Positions 8,848-18,336 of a stretch of DNA of 64,000 bases are shown piece by piece (the stretch's first letter is position 1; the number at the start of each line of letters is the position of its first letter). Position numbers and translations under genes: made by a program. The notes under the pieces are model-generated. The model had not been told where the DNA came from, did not search any database, and saw only the letters and a list, made by a program, of their open reading frames with translations. Source of the DNA: Buttiauxella sp049686335 (GTDB taxonomy: Bacteria > Pseudomonadota > Gammaproteobacteria > Enterobacterales > Enterobacteriaceae); NCBI RefSeq assembly GCF_049686335.1, contig NZ_JBAVHX010000005.1:13776-77775 (forward strand), given 5' to 3'.

Positions 8848-10356
8848 TCATGATGCCAGCGATAACTTCGCCTTAGTGCCCCGCTTTACCAACCACTGCG
8901 CCACCCGCGCCTGCTGTTCTTCATTCAGCCACATGCCTAATTTGGTACGACGCCAGATGGCATCATCAACACCGCGTACCCACTCATGCTCCACCAGGTA
9001 GCGCAGTTCTGCTTCGTAAAGCTCATGGCCGAAGTCTTCGCCCAAATCACTGACGCTGGTCGCGCCTGCCAGAATCAAATCGCTGTTGCTGCCGTAAGTG
9101 CGTGAGAAACGACGCGCCAGGCTTTCGCTCAGGAAGGTGTAGCGGCGGCGCAGTTGCGCGGCGTAATCATCGCGATCGCCCTTAATGTCGCCACCAGGCA
9201 AGGTGCAATCTTTGGTCCAGGCGGGACCCATTTTCGGGTAGTAGCCTTTCAGTTTCTCCAGGGCGTGTTCGGAGAGCTTACGGTAAGTCGTGAGTTTGCC
9301 ACCAAACACGGACAGCAGCGGAGCCTTGCCCTGCTCATCATGAATATCGAGCGTGTAATCGCGGGTAATAGCCTGCGGGGAATCGGACTCATCATCACAC
9401 AACGGACGCACACCTGAGTAAGTCCAGACGATATCATCGCGGCTCAGCGTCTTTTTAAAGTGTGCGTTGTAAGCATCCAGCAGGTAGTTAATTTCATTTT
9501 CATCGATGTGGACATCTTTTGGGTCGCCCTTATATTCCACATCGGTGGTACCAATAATGGAGAACTCATCCATCCACGGAATGACAAACACGATGCGTTT
9601 ATCTTCGTTCTGCAGAATGTAAGCTTGCTTCTGATTGTGTACGCGCGGCACCACAATGTGGCTACCTTTGATCAGTCGGATACCGTATGGCGAAGGCAAT
9701 TCCAGGCCGTCGTCAAAGAAGTTTTTCACCCATGGGCCAGTGGCATTCACAAGGCCACGAGCACGCCAGCTGAACGTTTCGCCGGTGTCACTATCTTGTG
9801 CTTCGACAATCCAGAAGCCGTTTTCACGCCAGGCGCGCGTGGCGCGCGTGCGGGTTTTCACCTCGCCACCTTCACGCGTCACCATTTGCGCGTTCGCTAA
9901 AACCAGGCGCGCATCGTCGACCCAACAGTCGGAATATTCGAAACCGCGCACGATAGTAGATTTGAGAACCGAGTCCGCGCCAAAACGCAAACCGGTGGAC
10001 GCAGGCAAACTGGTGCGTTTACCGAGATGGTCGTACATAAACAGACCGATACGAATCATCCATGCCGGGCGCAGATGCGGACGGTGTGGCAGACGAAAAC
10101 GCATCGGGAAAGCAATGTGGGGAGCCATGTTCAGCAGCACTTCACGCTCGGCTAATGCTTCACTCACCAGGCGAAACTCGTAATGCTCAAGGTAGCGCAA
10201 GCCACCGTGGATCAATTTCGAGCTGTTAGAAGATGTCGCACTCGCCAGATCCTGAGCTTCAAGCATCAACACGGATAAACCACGGCCTGCGGCGTCAGCG
10301 GCGATACCTGCCCCATTTATTCCTCCGCCAATCACAATCAGATCTTTAGTTTCCAT
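8848..10356 (-). CDS. glpD: Aerobic glycerol-3-phosphate dehydrogenase
   Basis: 502 aa (E. coli 501). A peripheral inner-membrane flavoprotein that oxidises sn-glycerol-3-phosphate to dihydroxyacetone phosphate and passes electrons to ubiquinone. The N-terminal FAD-binding Rossmann motif GGGINGAG is at about residues 10-17, and the family block HGGLRYLEHYEF follows at about 50. A GlpR operator lies upstream. It is divergent from glpEGR and convergent with malT. Confidence 0.97.
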   Translation of the reverse strand: METKDLIVIGGGINGAGIAADAAGRGLSVLMLEAQDLASATSSNSSKLIHGGLRYLEHYEFRLVSEALAEREVLLNMAPHIAFPMRFRLPHRPHLRPAWMIRIGLFMYDHLGKRTSLPASTGLRFGADSVLKSTIVRGFEYSDCWVDDARLVLANAQMVTREGGEVKTRTRATRAWRENGFWIVEAQDSDTGETFSWRARGLVNATGPWVKNFFDDGLELPSPYGIRLIKGSHIVVPRVHNQKQAYILQNEDKRIVFVIPWMDEFSIIGTTDVEYKGDPKDVHIDENEINYLLDAYNAHFKKTLSRDDIVWTYSGVRPLCDDESDSPQAITRDYTLDIHDEQGKAPLLSVFGGKLTTYRKLSEHALEKLKGYYPKMGPAWTKDCTLPGGDIKGDRDDYAAQLRRRYTFLSESLARRFSRTYGSNSDLILAGATSVSDLGEDFGHELYEAELRYLVEHEWVRGVDDAIWRRTKLGMWLNEEQQARVAQWLVKRGTKAKLSLAS

Positions 10357-10388
10357 GTCACCCTCACGCGCTTTCGTTAAAGTTCAAA

Positions 10389-10408
10389 TATGTTCGTTAT
10401 CGCTCATA
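10389..10408 (-). promoter_or_regulatory. GlpR operator upstream of glpD
   Basis: A 20-bp imperfect palindrome TATGTTCGTTATCGCTCATA agrees closely with the E. coli GlpR consensus (WATKYTCGWWAWCGMWMATW). It lies 33-52 bp upstream of the glpD start codon, a typical position for repression. GlpR itself is encoded at 12060. Confidence 0.75.
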
Positions 10409-10480
10409 CTAGCAAGTCCACGCGCGCTTTGTAACGAAAAAAAAACATTTCTGCGTGATATGGATAACATAATGACGTTA

Positions 10481-10752
10481 ATATACTCGAGCTACTTCAA
10501 GATGCAGGTAGGCGGCAAACGAATGACAAATTCGTCGGGAACGAATTTGACCAGCCAAAGGCTGGCCTTCGGTGAGAGACAGGAGTCTCTCATTAATCCC
10601 GATGAGCTTACTGAAGTAAGTGATTATTCGGCCCATCCCTGGGCCTCACCCCTTCGGGACGCAGCTCACAGCGTTCAAATCTGCTCCCGGCAGATTTGTC
10701 GGGTGAATGAGGGCAGCCAACAACCCTGCAACTTGAAGGGTGACGGGTATAT
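10481..10752. repeat. Long ERIC variant with extra hairpins, upstream of glpE
   Basis: The ends (ATATACTCGAGCTACTTCAAG and ACTTGAAGGGTGACGGGTAT) and the middle (GATGAGCTTACTGAAGTAAG) belong to the enterobacterial repetitive intergenic consensus, but the element is about 272 bp where a standard ERIC is ~127 bp. The extra DNA on both sides of the core holds four perfect inverted repeats: 10551-10565, 10573-10592, 10630-10645 and 10676-10698. It fills most of the 462-bp glpD-glpE gap. Confidence 0.8.
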
Positions 10753-10818
10753 CAGCGGCCATAGGGATGATTCCCTTAATATGGCGCAAGCCGATTGAAT
10801 AAAGTGACGAGTAAATCC

Positions 10819-11148
10819 ATGGAAACTTTTGAGTGTATTGGTGTGGAAGAAGCACACCAGAAGTTGCAACAGAAAACCGCAGTATTAGTTGATATCCGCG
10901 ACCCGCAGAGCTTTGCGATGGGCCATACACCTGGCGCATTCCATCTGACCAACGATCGTCTGGTGGCGTTTATGCAGGAAACCGATTTTGAAACACCGGT
11001 GATGGTAATGTGCTATCACGGCAACAGCAGCAAAGGTGCCGCGCAGTATCTGCTGCAACAGGGTTACGACCAGGTTTATAGCGTCGATGGCGGATTTGAC
11101 GCCTGGCATCGCCATTTCCCGGCTGAAGTGGCACACGGGGCGTCTTAA
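10819..11148 (+). CDS. glpE: Thiosulfate sulfurtransferase GlpE (single-domain rhodanese)
   Basis: 109 aa from the ATG at 10819 (METFECIGV), matching the 108-aa E. coli protein; the in-frame start at 10795 would add eight unrelated residues. Rhodanese fold with catalytic Cys in MCYHGNSSKG (about residue 66) and the family block VDIRDPQSFAMGH. It moves sulfane sulfur from thiosulfate to cyanide or thioredoxin. First gene of glpEGR. Confidence 0.96.
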   Translation: METFECIGVEEAHQKLQQKTAVLVDIRDPQSFAMGHTPGAFHLTNDRLVAFMQETDFETPVMVMCYHGNSSKGAAQYLLQQGYDQVYSVDGGFDAWHRHFPAEVAHGAS

Positions 11149-11206
11149 ATCGGTTTGTAACAGGTATACTGCTTCCTTTTATCTCGTTGGAATTGGTTAA
11201 AACCTT

Positions 11207-12037
11207 ATGATCATGATTACCTCGTTTGCCAACCCGCGAGTCGCGCAGGCATTTGTCGACTATATGGCGACGCAGGGCATTATCCTCGCGATTCAACAAC
11301 ACGAGCAAAGTGATGTCTGGCTGGCAAACGACAGCCACGAATCGCGTGTTCGAGCCGAGCTTGAGCAATTCCTTGCCAATCCTGCTGACCCACGTTATCT
11401 GGCTGCCAGCTGGAATACAGGTCAAACCGGCAGTGGTTTGCATTACCAGCGTTACCCTTTCCTCGCGACGATTCGGCAAAAAGCGGGCCCCTTCACCATG
11501 GTTATCATGGCCGCCTGCGTGCTGGTGTTTTTAATGATGCAAGTCATGGGTGACCGCGCCGTGATGGTGTGGTTAGCCTGGCCGTATAAAGACAGCCTGC
11601 ACTATGAACTGTGGCGCTATTTCAGCCACGCGCTGATGCACTTCTCAATTATGCATATCGCTTTCAACTTGCTGTGGTGGTGGTATCTCGGCGGCCCATT
11701 AGAAAAGCGCCTCGGCAGCGGAAAACTAATCACCCTGACGCTGGTTTCAGCCTTACTAAGCGGCTTCGTGCAGGCCAAATTCGGTGGCCCACTTTTCGGT
11801 GGTTTATCGGGCGTGGTTTACGCTTTAATGGGTTATGTCTGGCTGCGTGGCGAACGTGACCCGGAGAGCGGCATCTATATGCAGCGCGGTCTTTTAGCCT
11901 TTGCGGTTCTGTGGATTGTGATAGGATTTTTCGATGTCTTAGGAATGTCGATCGCCAATGCCGCTCACATTACCGGCCTGGTTGTGGGTCTTGCAATGGC
12001 GCTGGTTGATACTTTGCATGCGCGAAAACGAACATAG
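11207..12037 (+). CDS. glpG: Rhomboid intramembrane serine protease GlpG
   Basis: 276 aa, identical in length to E. coli GlpG. It has an N-terminal cytosolic domain (1-~85) and six membrane helices. The catalytic dyad is visible: Ser in GGLSGVVYALMGY (about 201) and His in NAAHITGLVVG (about 254), with the WRYFSHALMHFS loop. It cleaves transmembrane substrates within the inner membrane. It lies 58 bp after glpE and 22 bp before glpR. Confidence 0.97.
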   Translation: MIMITSFANPRVAQAFVDYMATQGIILAIQQHEQSDVWLANDSHESRVRAELEQFLANPADPRYLAASWNTGQTGSGLHYQRYPFLATIRQKAGPFTMVIMAACVLVFLMMQVMGDRAVMVWLAWPYKDSLHYELWRYFSHALMHFSIMHIAFNLLWWWYLGGPLEKRLGSGKLITLTLVSALLSGFVQAKFGGPLFGGLSGVVYALMGYVWLRGERDPESGIYMQRGLLAFAVLWIVIGFFDVLGMSIANAAHITGLVVGLAMALVDTLHARKRT

Positions 12038-12059
12038 CATTTCAGGAGAATAAAACAGC

Positions 12060-12818
12060 GTGAAGCAAACACAACGTCATGATGCGATTGTCGAACTGGT
12101 TAAAAAACAGGGTTATGTCAGCACCGAAGAGTTGGTCGAAGAGTTTGCTGTTAGCCCACAAACGATTCGTCGCGATCTGAACGATCTGGCAGAACAGAAC
12201 CTGATCATGCGCCATCACGGTGGCGCTGCATTACCGTCGAGTTCGGTAAATACGCCGTGGCACGATCGCAAAGCGACGCAAACGGCAGAAAAAGAGCGCA
12301 TCGCGCAGAAAGTTGCCAGTCAGATCCCGAACGGTGCCACGCTGTTTATTGATATCGGCACCACTCCGGAAGCGGTGGCTCATGCGCTGCTTAATCACAG
12401 TAATTTGCGAGTCGTGACCAATAACCTGAACGTGGCCAATACGCTCAAGGTGAAAGAGGATTTCCGCATTATTCTGGCGGGTGGCGAGTTGCGCAGCCGT
12501 GACGGCGGCATTATCGGCGAGGCGACGCTCGATTTTATCTCTCAGTTCAGGCTGGATTTCGGCATTCTGGGGATTAGCGGCATCGACGGCGATGGCTCAT
12601 TGCTGGAGTTTGATTACCATGAAGTCCGCACCAAGCGCGCGATTATTGAGAACTCACGCTGTGTGATGCTGGTTGTCGATCACTCAAAATTTGGTCGCAA
12701 TGCGATGGTGAATCTTGGCAGCATTGCGCTGGTGGACGCGGTCTATACCGATATCATTCCGCCAGCAGGCGTGATGCAGGTGATTGCCGAGAATAATGTT
12801 CAACTGGAGTTGTGCTGA
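12060..12818 (+). CDS. glpR: Glycerol-3-phosphate regulon repressor GlpR
   Basis: 252 aa with a GTG start, placed by alignment of MKQTQRHDAIVELV with E. coli GlpR. DeoR family: N-terminal winged HTH (about 18-40, with SPQTIRRDLNDLAEQN) and a C-terminal sugar-phosphate sensor (DeoRC) with FIDIGTTPEAVAHAL. It represses glpD and other glp operons until glycerol-3-phosphate binds. The gene is intact, unlike the frameshifted allele in E. coli MG1655. Confidence 0.97.
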   Translation: MKQTQRHDAIVELVKKQGYVSTEELVEEFAVSPQTIRRDLNDLAEQNLIMRHHGGAALPSSSVNTPWHDRKATQTAEKERIAQKVASQIPNGATLFIDIGTTPEAVAHALLNHSNLRVVTNNLNVANTLKVKEDFRIILAGGELRSRDGGIIGEATLDFISQFRLDFGILGISGIDGDGSLLEFDYHEVRTKRAIIENSRCVMLVVDHSKFGRNAMVNLGSIALVDAVYTDIIPPAGVMQVIAENNVQLELC

Positions 12819-12828
12819 GATTGTTTTG

Positions 12829-12902
12829 CGGCGGATGACGCCTTTGGCTTATCCACCCTACGTTCAGAGCGGTAGGGCGGATAAGCGCAGCGTCAACCGC
12901 CA
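12829..12902. repeat. REP-like inverted pair between glpR and glgP
   Basis: GGCGGATGACGCC...TATCCACCCTACG faces GGTAGGGCGGATAAGCGCAGCG. It is the same family as at 1041 and again lies between convergent genes. Confidence 0.85.
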
Positions 12903-12923
12903 CTGTTTATCCGCCCCGTCGCC

Positions 12924-15371
12924 TTACAATCTCACCGGCTTAATATGCCAAATCTCATCGGCGTATTCCTGAATCGTCCTGTCTGACGAGAAATAACCCA
13001 TGTTGGCAATATTGTGCATGGTGCGAATCGTCCACTCTTCTGGCTGGCGATACAGCTCATCTACCCTATCCTGACAGTCCACATAACTGCGGTAATCTGC
13101 CAGCACCTGATAGTGGTCACCAAAGTTAATCAATGAATCCAGCAGGTCGCGGTAACGCGTTGGCTCGCCGGGGCTGAACGTCCCGGTACCAATTTGCGTC
13201 AGCACCTGGTGCAGTTCCTCATCACCTTCATAGTATTCACGTGGCTTATAGCCTTTACGCCGCAGCGCTTCGACCTCGTCCGCCGTATTACCAAAGATGA
13301 AGATATTATCTGCCCCAACGTGCTCCAGCATTTCTACGTTTGCCCCGTCGAGCGTGCCGATGGTCAGCGCGCCGTTAAGACCAAACTTCATGTTACTGGT
13401 GCCAGATGCCTCGGTTCCCGCTAATGAAATTTGCTCAGAGAGATCAGCTGCCGGGATAATGATCTGCGCAAGACTGACGCTGTAGTTCGGGATGAACACC
13501 ACTTTCAGACGATCTTTCACCACCGGATCGTTGTTGATCACCGCCGCCACATCATTGATGAGATGAATGATGTGTTTCGCCATGTAATACGCGGACGCCG
13601 CTTTACCGGCGAAGATATTCACGCGCGGTACCCAGTCAGCTGTAGGATCGGCCTTAATGCGGTTGTAGCGCGTAATCACATGCAGCACATTCATCAACTG
13701 GCGTTTGTACTCGTGAATACGTTTAATTTGTACATCAAACAACGCATTCGGGTTCACCACCACATTCAGATGCTGGCCGATGTAACTTGCCAGGCGCTTC
13801 TTGTTAGCAAGCTTCGCCTTACGCACATCCTGATTCACCGTCGGGTAATCAATATGCTGTTTCAGGTCGTTCAACTGGCTGAGATCGGTGCGCCAGGTGC
13901 GACCAATATTTTCATCCAGCACTTCTGAAAGCGGCGGGTTTGCCAGCGCCAGCCAGCGGCGCGGAGTCACACCGTTGGTTTTGTTGCAAAAACGCATCGG
14001 GAAGATAGCGGCAAAATCAGCGAACAATGATTGCACCATCAGGTTCGAGTGCAGCTCAGAAACGCCATTTACCTTATGGCTGACCACGACCGCAAGCCAC
14101 GCCATGCGAACTTTTCGTCCATTCGATTCATCAATAATCGATGCGCGCCCCAACAAGCCGGTATCGTTCGGGTGCTGTTCTTGCAAGGTTTTCAGGAAGT
14201 AGTCGTTAATCTCAAAGATTATCTGCAAATGACGCGGCAGAATTTTGCCTAACATGTCCACCGGCCAGGTTTCCAGCGCTTCACTCATCAAAGTGTGGTT
14301 GGTATACGAGAAGGCCTGGCAGCAAACTTCAAATGCATCTTCCCAGGTAAACTTATGCTCATCGATGAGCAAGCGCATCAGCTCAGGAATCGCTAACACC
14401 GGGTGCGTGTCATTAAGGTGGATGGCGATTTTATCCGCCAGATTGTCATAGGTTTTATGCAGTTGGTAATGGCGACTCAGAATATCCTGCACGGTCGAGG
14501 AGACAAGGAAATACTCCTGACGCAAACGCAGCTCACGGCCTGAATAGGTCGAGTCATCCGGATAAAGTACCCGCGAAACGTTTTCTGAATGGTTCTTGTC
14601 TTCTACTGCCGCGAAATAGTCGCCCTGGTTAAATTTACCGAGGTTAATTTCGCTACTCGCCTGGGCATTCCACAAGCGCAGTGTGTTAGTGGCATCGGTA
14701 TCGTAGCCCGGGATTATCTGGTCATACGCTACCGCCAAAATCTCTTCGGTTTCTACCCAACGGAATTTTTTAGCTTCCATTTGCACACGCCCACCAAATC
14801 GAACTTTGTAGCGCGTGTTGTGGCGTTTGAACTCCCACGGGTTGCCGTATTCGAGCCAGTAGTCGGGGGACTCTTTCTGGCGACCATCAACAATATTTTG
14901 CTTAAACATGCCGTAGTCGTAACGAATACCGTAACCACGGCCAGGCAAACCCAGTGTCGCTAATGAATCGAGAAAACAGGCGGCGAGACGACCGAGCCCG
15001 CCATTACCGAGGCCGGGGTCGTTCTCTTCGTCAATCAACTCTTCAAGATCCAGCCCCATCTCTTCCAATGCGTTTTTGACATCTTCATAAATGCCTAACG
15101 AAAGCAGTGCGTTAGAGAGTGTGCGGCCAATCAGAAACTCCATCGACAGATAGTAAACCTGACGAACTTCCTGGGAAAGCTGAGCGCGGTTAGAGCGCAA
15201 CCAACGCTCAACCAGGCGATCACGAACGGCAAATAATGTGGCGTTCAGCCACTCATGTTTGTTGGCAATGGCGGGGTCCTTCCCTACCGTAAACATCAAC
15301 TTATAGGCGATTGAGTGCTTTAAAGCCTCAATACTCAACGTGGGTGACGCATAAGAAAAGGGTGCGTTCAT
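12924..15371 (-). CDS. glgP: Glycogen phosphorylase
   Basis: 815 aa from the ATG at 15371 (MNAPFSYASP), exactly the E. coli length; a longer frame to 15518 only overlaps glgA. An AGGAA ribosome site precedes this ATG. GT35 enzyme with the PLP-lysine motif EASGTSNMKFGLNGA and the NDTHPVLAIPELMRL block. It releases glucose-1-phosphate from glycogen outer chains, leaving limit dextrin for GlgX. Last gene of glgBXCAP, 22 bp after glgA. Confidence 0.97.
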   Translation of the reverse strand: MNAPFSYASPTLSIEALKHSIAYKLMFTVGKDPAIANKHEWLNATLFAVRDRLVERWLRSNRAQLSQEVRQVYYLSMEFLIGRTLSNALLSLGIYEDVKNALEEMGLDLEELIDEENDPGLGNGGLGRLAACFLDSLATLGLPGRGYGIRYDYGMFKQNIVDGRQKESPDYWLEYGNPWEFKRHNTRYKVRFGGRVQMEAKKFRWVETEEILAVAYDQIIPGYDTDATNTLRLWNAQASSEINLGKFNQGDYFAAVEDKNHSENVSRVLYPDDSTYSGRELRLRQEYFLVSSTVQDILSRHYQLHKTYDNLADKIAIHLNDTHPVLAIPELMRLLIDEHKFTWEDAFEVCCQAFSYTNHTLMSEALETWPVDMLGKILPRHLQIIFEINDYFLKTLQEQHPNDTGLLGRASIIDESNGRKVRMAWLAVVVSHKVNGVSELHSNLMVQSLFADFAAIFPMRFCNKTNGVTPRRWLALANPPLSEVLDENIGRTWRTDLSQLNDLKQHIDYPTVNQDVRKAKLANKKRLASYIGQHLNVVVNPNALFDVQIKRIHEYKRQLMNVLHVITRYNRIKADPTADWVPRVNIFAGKAASAYYMAKHIIHLINDVAAVINNDPVVKDRLKVVFIPNYSVSLAQIIIPAADLSEQISLAGTEASGTSNMKFGLNGALTIGTLDGANVEMLEHVGADNIFIFGNTADEVEALRRKGYKPREYYEGDEELHQVLTQIGTGTFSPGEPTRYRDLLDSLINFGDHYQVLADYRSYVDCQDRVDELYRQPEEWTIRTMHNIANMGYFSSDRTIQEYADEIWHIKPVRL

Positions 15372-15393
15372 ATCAGTGATTCCTGGTGGATGG

Positions 15394-16827
15394 CTACAGC
15401 AAACGTTGGTACAGATCGCGGTAGGAATGCGCCGCCACCTGCCAGCTAAAATCCATGCCCATCGCCTGACGTTGCACAAATCTCCACAACGACGGGCGGG
15501 ACCACAACACGAAGGCACGCCTAATCGCTCTTAACAGCGACCAGGCATTACTGTCTTCAAACACAAATCCACTGGCGATACCGTCAGCCAGGTTTTCCAG
15601 TGAGCTATCCGAAACCGTATCGGCAAGCCCACCCGTGCGCCGCACCAGCGGCAAAGTGCCATATTTGAGACCATACAGTTGTGTCAGACCACAAGGTTCA
15701 AAACGGCTTGGCACCAGTATCACATCAGCCCCGCCCATAATCCGGTGCGAGAATGCTTCGTGATAACCGATTTGAACCCCAACTTGCCCCGGATGCTCCG
15801 CCGCCGCCGCAAGGAAACCTTCCTGCATCACCGAGTCACCTGCCCCCAGCAACGCCAGTTGCCCGCCTTGCTCGAGTAAACCCGGCAACGCCTCCAGCAC
15901 CAAATCCAAACCTTTCTGGCTGGTCAAACGGCTCACCACTGCAAACAGCGGCGCTTTGTCGTTAACCTTCAGCCCCATCGCTACTTGCAACTGACGCTTG
16001 TTCTCCGCCTTTTCTTCCAGCGTGTCGCGGGTGTAACGCGAAGCCAGAAGTAAGTCATGTGCCGGATCCCAAATTTTTTCGTCCACCCCGTTGAGGATGC
16101 CGGACAATCGCCCCTCGCGGTGACGCTGACGTAAAAGCCCTTCCATGCCATAGGCAAATTGCGGTTCGGTTATCTCTCGGGCATAAGTCGGGCTGACTGC
16201 CGTAATATGATCAGCATAATAAAGACCGGCTTTCAAGTACGAAATTTGACCATTAAACTCCAGACCGTTTATGTCATAGAACGACCATGGCAGGTCAATT
16301 TCATGCATATGATGCGCGAAAAACAGCCCCTGGTACGCCAGGTTGTGCACGGTAAAGACCGACTTTGCCGGACGACCACGCGCTTCCAGATAGGCTGGCA
16401 CCAGGCCCGCGTGCCAGTCATGTGCATGCACAATATCCGGATGCCAGAAGGGATCCAGGCCACATGCCATCTCCGCACCCACCCATCCTAAAAGGGCAAA
16501 ACGGTGCACGTTATCGGTGTACGCGAACTGATTGGTATCGTGATACGGGCTACCCGGGCGATCGTACAAATGTGGTGCGTCAATGAGGTAAATCCCCACG
16601 CCGTTGAAGTGGCCATATAACAAAGTCATATGACCCGCGAAGGTGTCGCGATGGGCGACAACTTGCGCGTCCACGATGCCACGACGAATGTCAGGGAAAG
16701 CGGGCAGCAAAACTCGCGTTTCTACACCGCCTGCGATTTGCGCCGCAGGCAGCGCACCGATTACATCCGCCAAACCACCTGTTTTCAGCAGTGGAAAAAT
16801 TTCAGAACATACATGTAAAACCTGCAT
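15394..16827 (-). CDS. glgA: Glycogen synthase (ADP-glucose-dependent)
   Basis: 477 aa, the E. coli length. GT5 family, GT-B fold: the ADP-glucose motif KTGGLADV is at residues 16-23, VHAHDWHAGL is in the N-terminal domain, and SRFEPCGLTQLYGL is the C-terminal active-site loop. It extends alpha-1,4-glucan chains. A 211-bp gap with an ERIC element separates it from glgC, unusual for this otherwise compact operon. Confidence 0.97.
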   Translation of the reverse strand: MQVLHVCSEIFPLLKTGGLADVIGALPAAQIAGGVETRVLLPAFPDIRRGIVDAQVVAHRDTFAGHMTLLYGHFNGVGIYLIDAPHLYDRPGSPYHDTNQFAYTDNVHRFALLGWVGAEMACGLDPFWHPDIVHAHDWHAGLVPAYLEARGRPAKSVFTVHNLAYQGLFFAHHMHEIDLPWSFYDINGLEFNGQISYLKAGLYYADHITAVSPTYAREITEPQFAYGMEGLLRQRHREGRLSGILNGVDEKIWDPAHDLLLASRYTRDTLEEKAENKRQLQVAMGLKVNDKAPLFAVVSRLTSQKGLDLVLEALPGLLEQGGQLALLGAGDSVMQEGFLAAAAEHPGQVGVQIGYHEAFSHRIMGGADVILVPSRFEPCGLTQLYGLKYGTLPLVRRTGGLADTVSDSSLENLADGIASGFVFEDSNAWSLLRAIRRAFVLWSRPSLWRFVQRQAMGMDFSWQVAAHSYRDLYQRLL

Positions 16828-16906
16828 TATCGCTCCCGTATGGAAAATCGTGGCGCTCTCTTAATGAATGTCAGGCGCGCCACACATGGGTCAATCCCAT
16901 CCTCAG

Positions 16907-17038
16907 ATACCCTCAAACCCTAAATAATTCGCGTTGAAGGAAGGCGGCAAGAGAGTGAGTCCCGATGAGCTTACTGAAGTAAGTGATTCGGGCGAGCAAA
17001 CGTAGCCAACGCACCAGCAACTTGAAATATAACGGGTT
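16907..17038. repeat. ERIC element inside the glg operon (glgC-glgA gap)
   Basis: About 130 bp with GATGAGCTTACTGAAGTAAG in the core and ACTTGAAATATAACGGG at one end, diagnostic for ERIC. It is oriented like the copy at 10481. Its right end directly abuts the glgC stop codon. As it is transcribed within the operon it will form a hairpin in the mRNA. Confidence 0.85.
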
Positions 17039-18322
17039 TTAACCATGCAATTTGGCCAGCATCTCCCGGGTTACAAGCACAATACCTTCTTCTGAACGGT
17101 AGAAACGGCGTGCATCTTCTTCGGCGTTTTCCCCAACGACCATGCCTTCAGGAATGACGCAAGCGCGGTCGATAATGCAACGACGCAAACGGCAAGAGCG
17201 GCCAACCTGAACATCAGGTAGCAATACTGAAGAGTCAATGTTGCAAAACGAGTTGATGCGCACACGCGGGAACAGCACCGACTGAACCACCACGGAACCC
17301 GAAATAATGCAGCCGCCAGAAACCAAAGAGTTCAGCGTCATGCCGTGGCTGCCGGAGCGGTCTTGTACAAATTTCGCCGGAGGCAACGGTTCCATATGAG
17401 TACGGATCGGCCAATCCCGGTCGTACATATCCAGCTCTGGCGTGACCGAAGCGAGGTCGAGGTTGGCTTTCCAGTAGGCTTCCAGCGTCCCGACATCGCG
17501 CCAGTATGGCTCGGCATCCGGGTCAGACTGCACGCAAGAAAGCGGGAATGGATGGGCGAATGCCGAGCCGGATTTCATGACGTACGGAATGATATCTTTC
17601 CCGAAATCGTGGCTTGAGTTTTCGTCTTTGTCGTCGGCTTCCAGCAGTTCGTACAGGTAATCGGCGTCGAAAACGTAGATCCCCATGCTGGCTAACGCTT
17701 TGCTATCGTCACCTGGCATCGAAGGCGGATTGGCCGGTTTTTCAACAAATTCAATGATCTTTTCTTCGTTATCCACCGCCATCACACCAAACGCCGAGGC
17801 TTCATGCAGCGGCACAGGCATACACGCCACCGTACAGCGCGCGCCTTTTTCGACGTGGTCAATCAACATGCGCGAGTAGTCTTGCTTATAGATATGGTCA
17901 CCCGCGAGGATCACCACGTACTCCGCTTTGTATCGGCGAATAATGTCGAGGTTTTGCGTCACCGCATCCGCTGTACCGCGATACCAGTTTTCACCGTGTA
18001 CACGCTGCTGCGCCGGAAGCAAATCAACAAACTCGTTCATCTCTTCACTGAAAAACGACCAGCCACGCTGAATATGTTGCACCAGCGTATGTGACTGGTA
18101 TTGGGTAATAACGCCGATACGGCGAATACCCGAGTTAATGCAATTCGACAGCGCGAAATCGATAATACGGAACTTGCCACCAAAGTGGACGGCAGGCTTG
18201 GCGCGCGTTGAGGTTAAATCTTTCAATCGGGTACCGCGCCCACCAGCCAGAATCAGGGCGACAGATTTATTTGGCAGTTGTCTTGCCAACATCAGAGGAT
18301 CGTTCTTATCAAGCCTAACCAT
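17039..18322 (-). CDS. glgC: Glucose-1-phosphate adenylyltransferase (ADP-glucose pyrophosphorylase)
   Basis: 427 aa from the ATG at 18322 (MVRLDKNDPLMLARQ); the longer in-frame start at 18382 has no family support. It makes ADP-glucose from ATP and glucose-1-phosphate, the regulated step of glycogen synthesis. The nucleotide motif GGRGTRLKDLT, the N-terminal fructose-1,6-bisphosphate region and C-terminal left-handed beta-helix repeats are visible. The C-terminus ends LAKLHG, about four residues shorter than in E. coli, exactly where an ERIC begins. Confidence 0.97.
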   Translation of the reverse strand: MVRLDKNDPLMLARQLPNKSVALILAGGRGTRLKDLTSTRAKPAVHFGGKFRIIDFALSNCINSGIRRIGVITQYQSHTLVQHIQRGWSFFSEEMNEFVDLLPAQQRVHGENWYRGTADAVTQNLDIIRRYKAEYVVILAGDHIYKQDYSRMLIDHVEKGARCTVACMPVPLHEASAFGVMAVDNEEKIIEFVEKPANPPSMPGDDSKALASMGIYVFDADYLYELLEADDKDENSSHDFGKDIIPYVMKSGSAFAHPFPLSCVQSDPDAEPYWRDVGTLEAYWKANLDLASVTPELDMYDRDWPIRTHMEPLPPAKFVQDRSGSHGMTLNSLVSGGCIISGSVVVQSVLFPRVRINSFCNIDSSVLLPDVQVGRSCRLRRCIIDRACVIPEGMVVGENAEEDARRFYRSEEGIVLVTREMLAKLHG

Positions 18323-18336
18323 GACTGACTCCTTTT

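Noticed and set aside
15372..15518. 49-residue N-terminal extension of GlgP
   Set aside because: Overlaps the end of glgA, is Cys/Arg-rich and unlike any phosphorylase; the ATG at 15371 has a ribosome site and gives the exact family length.
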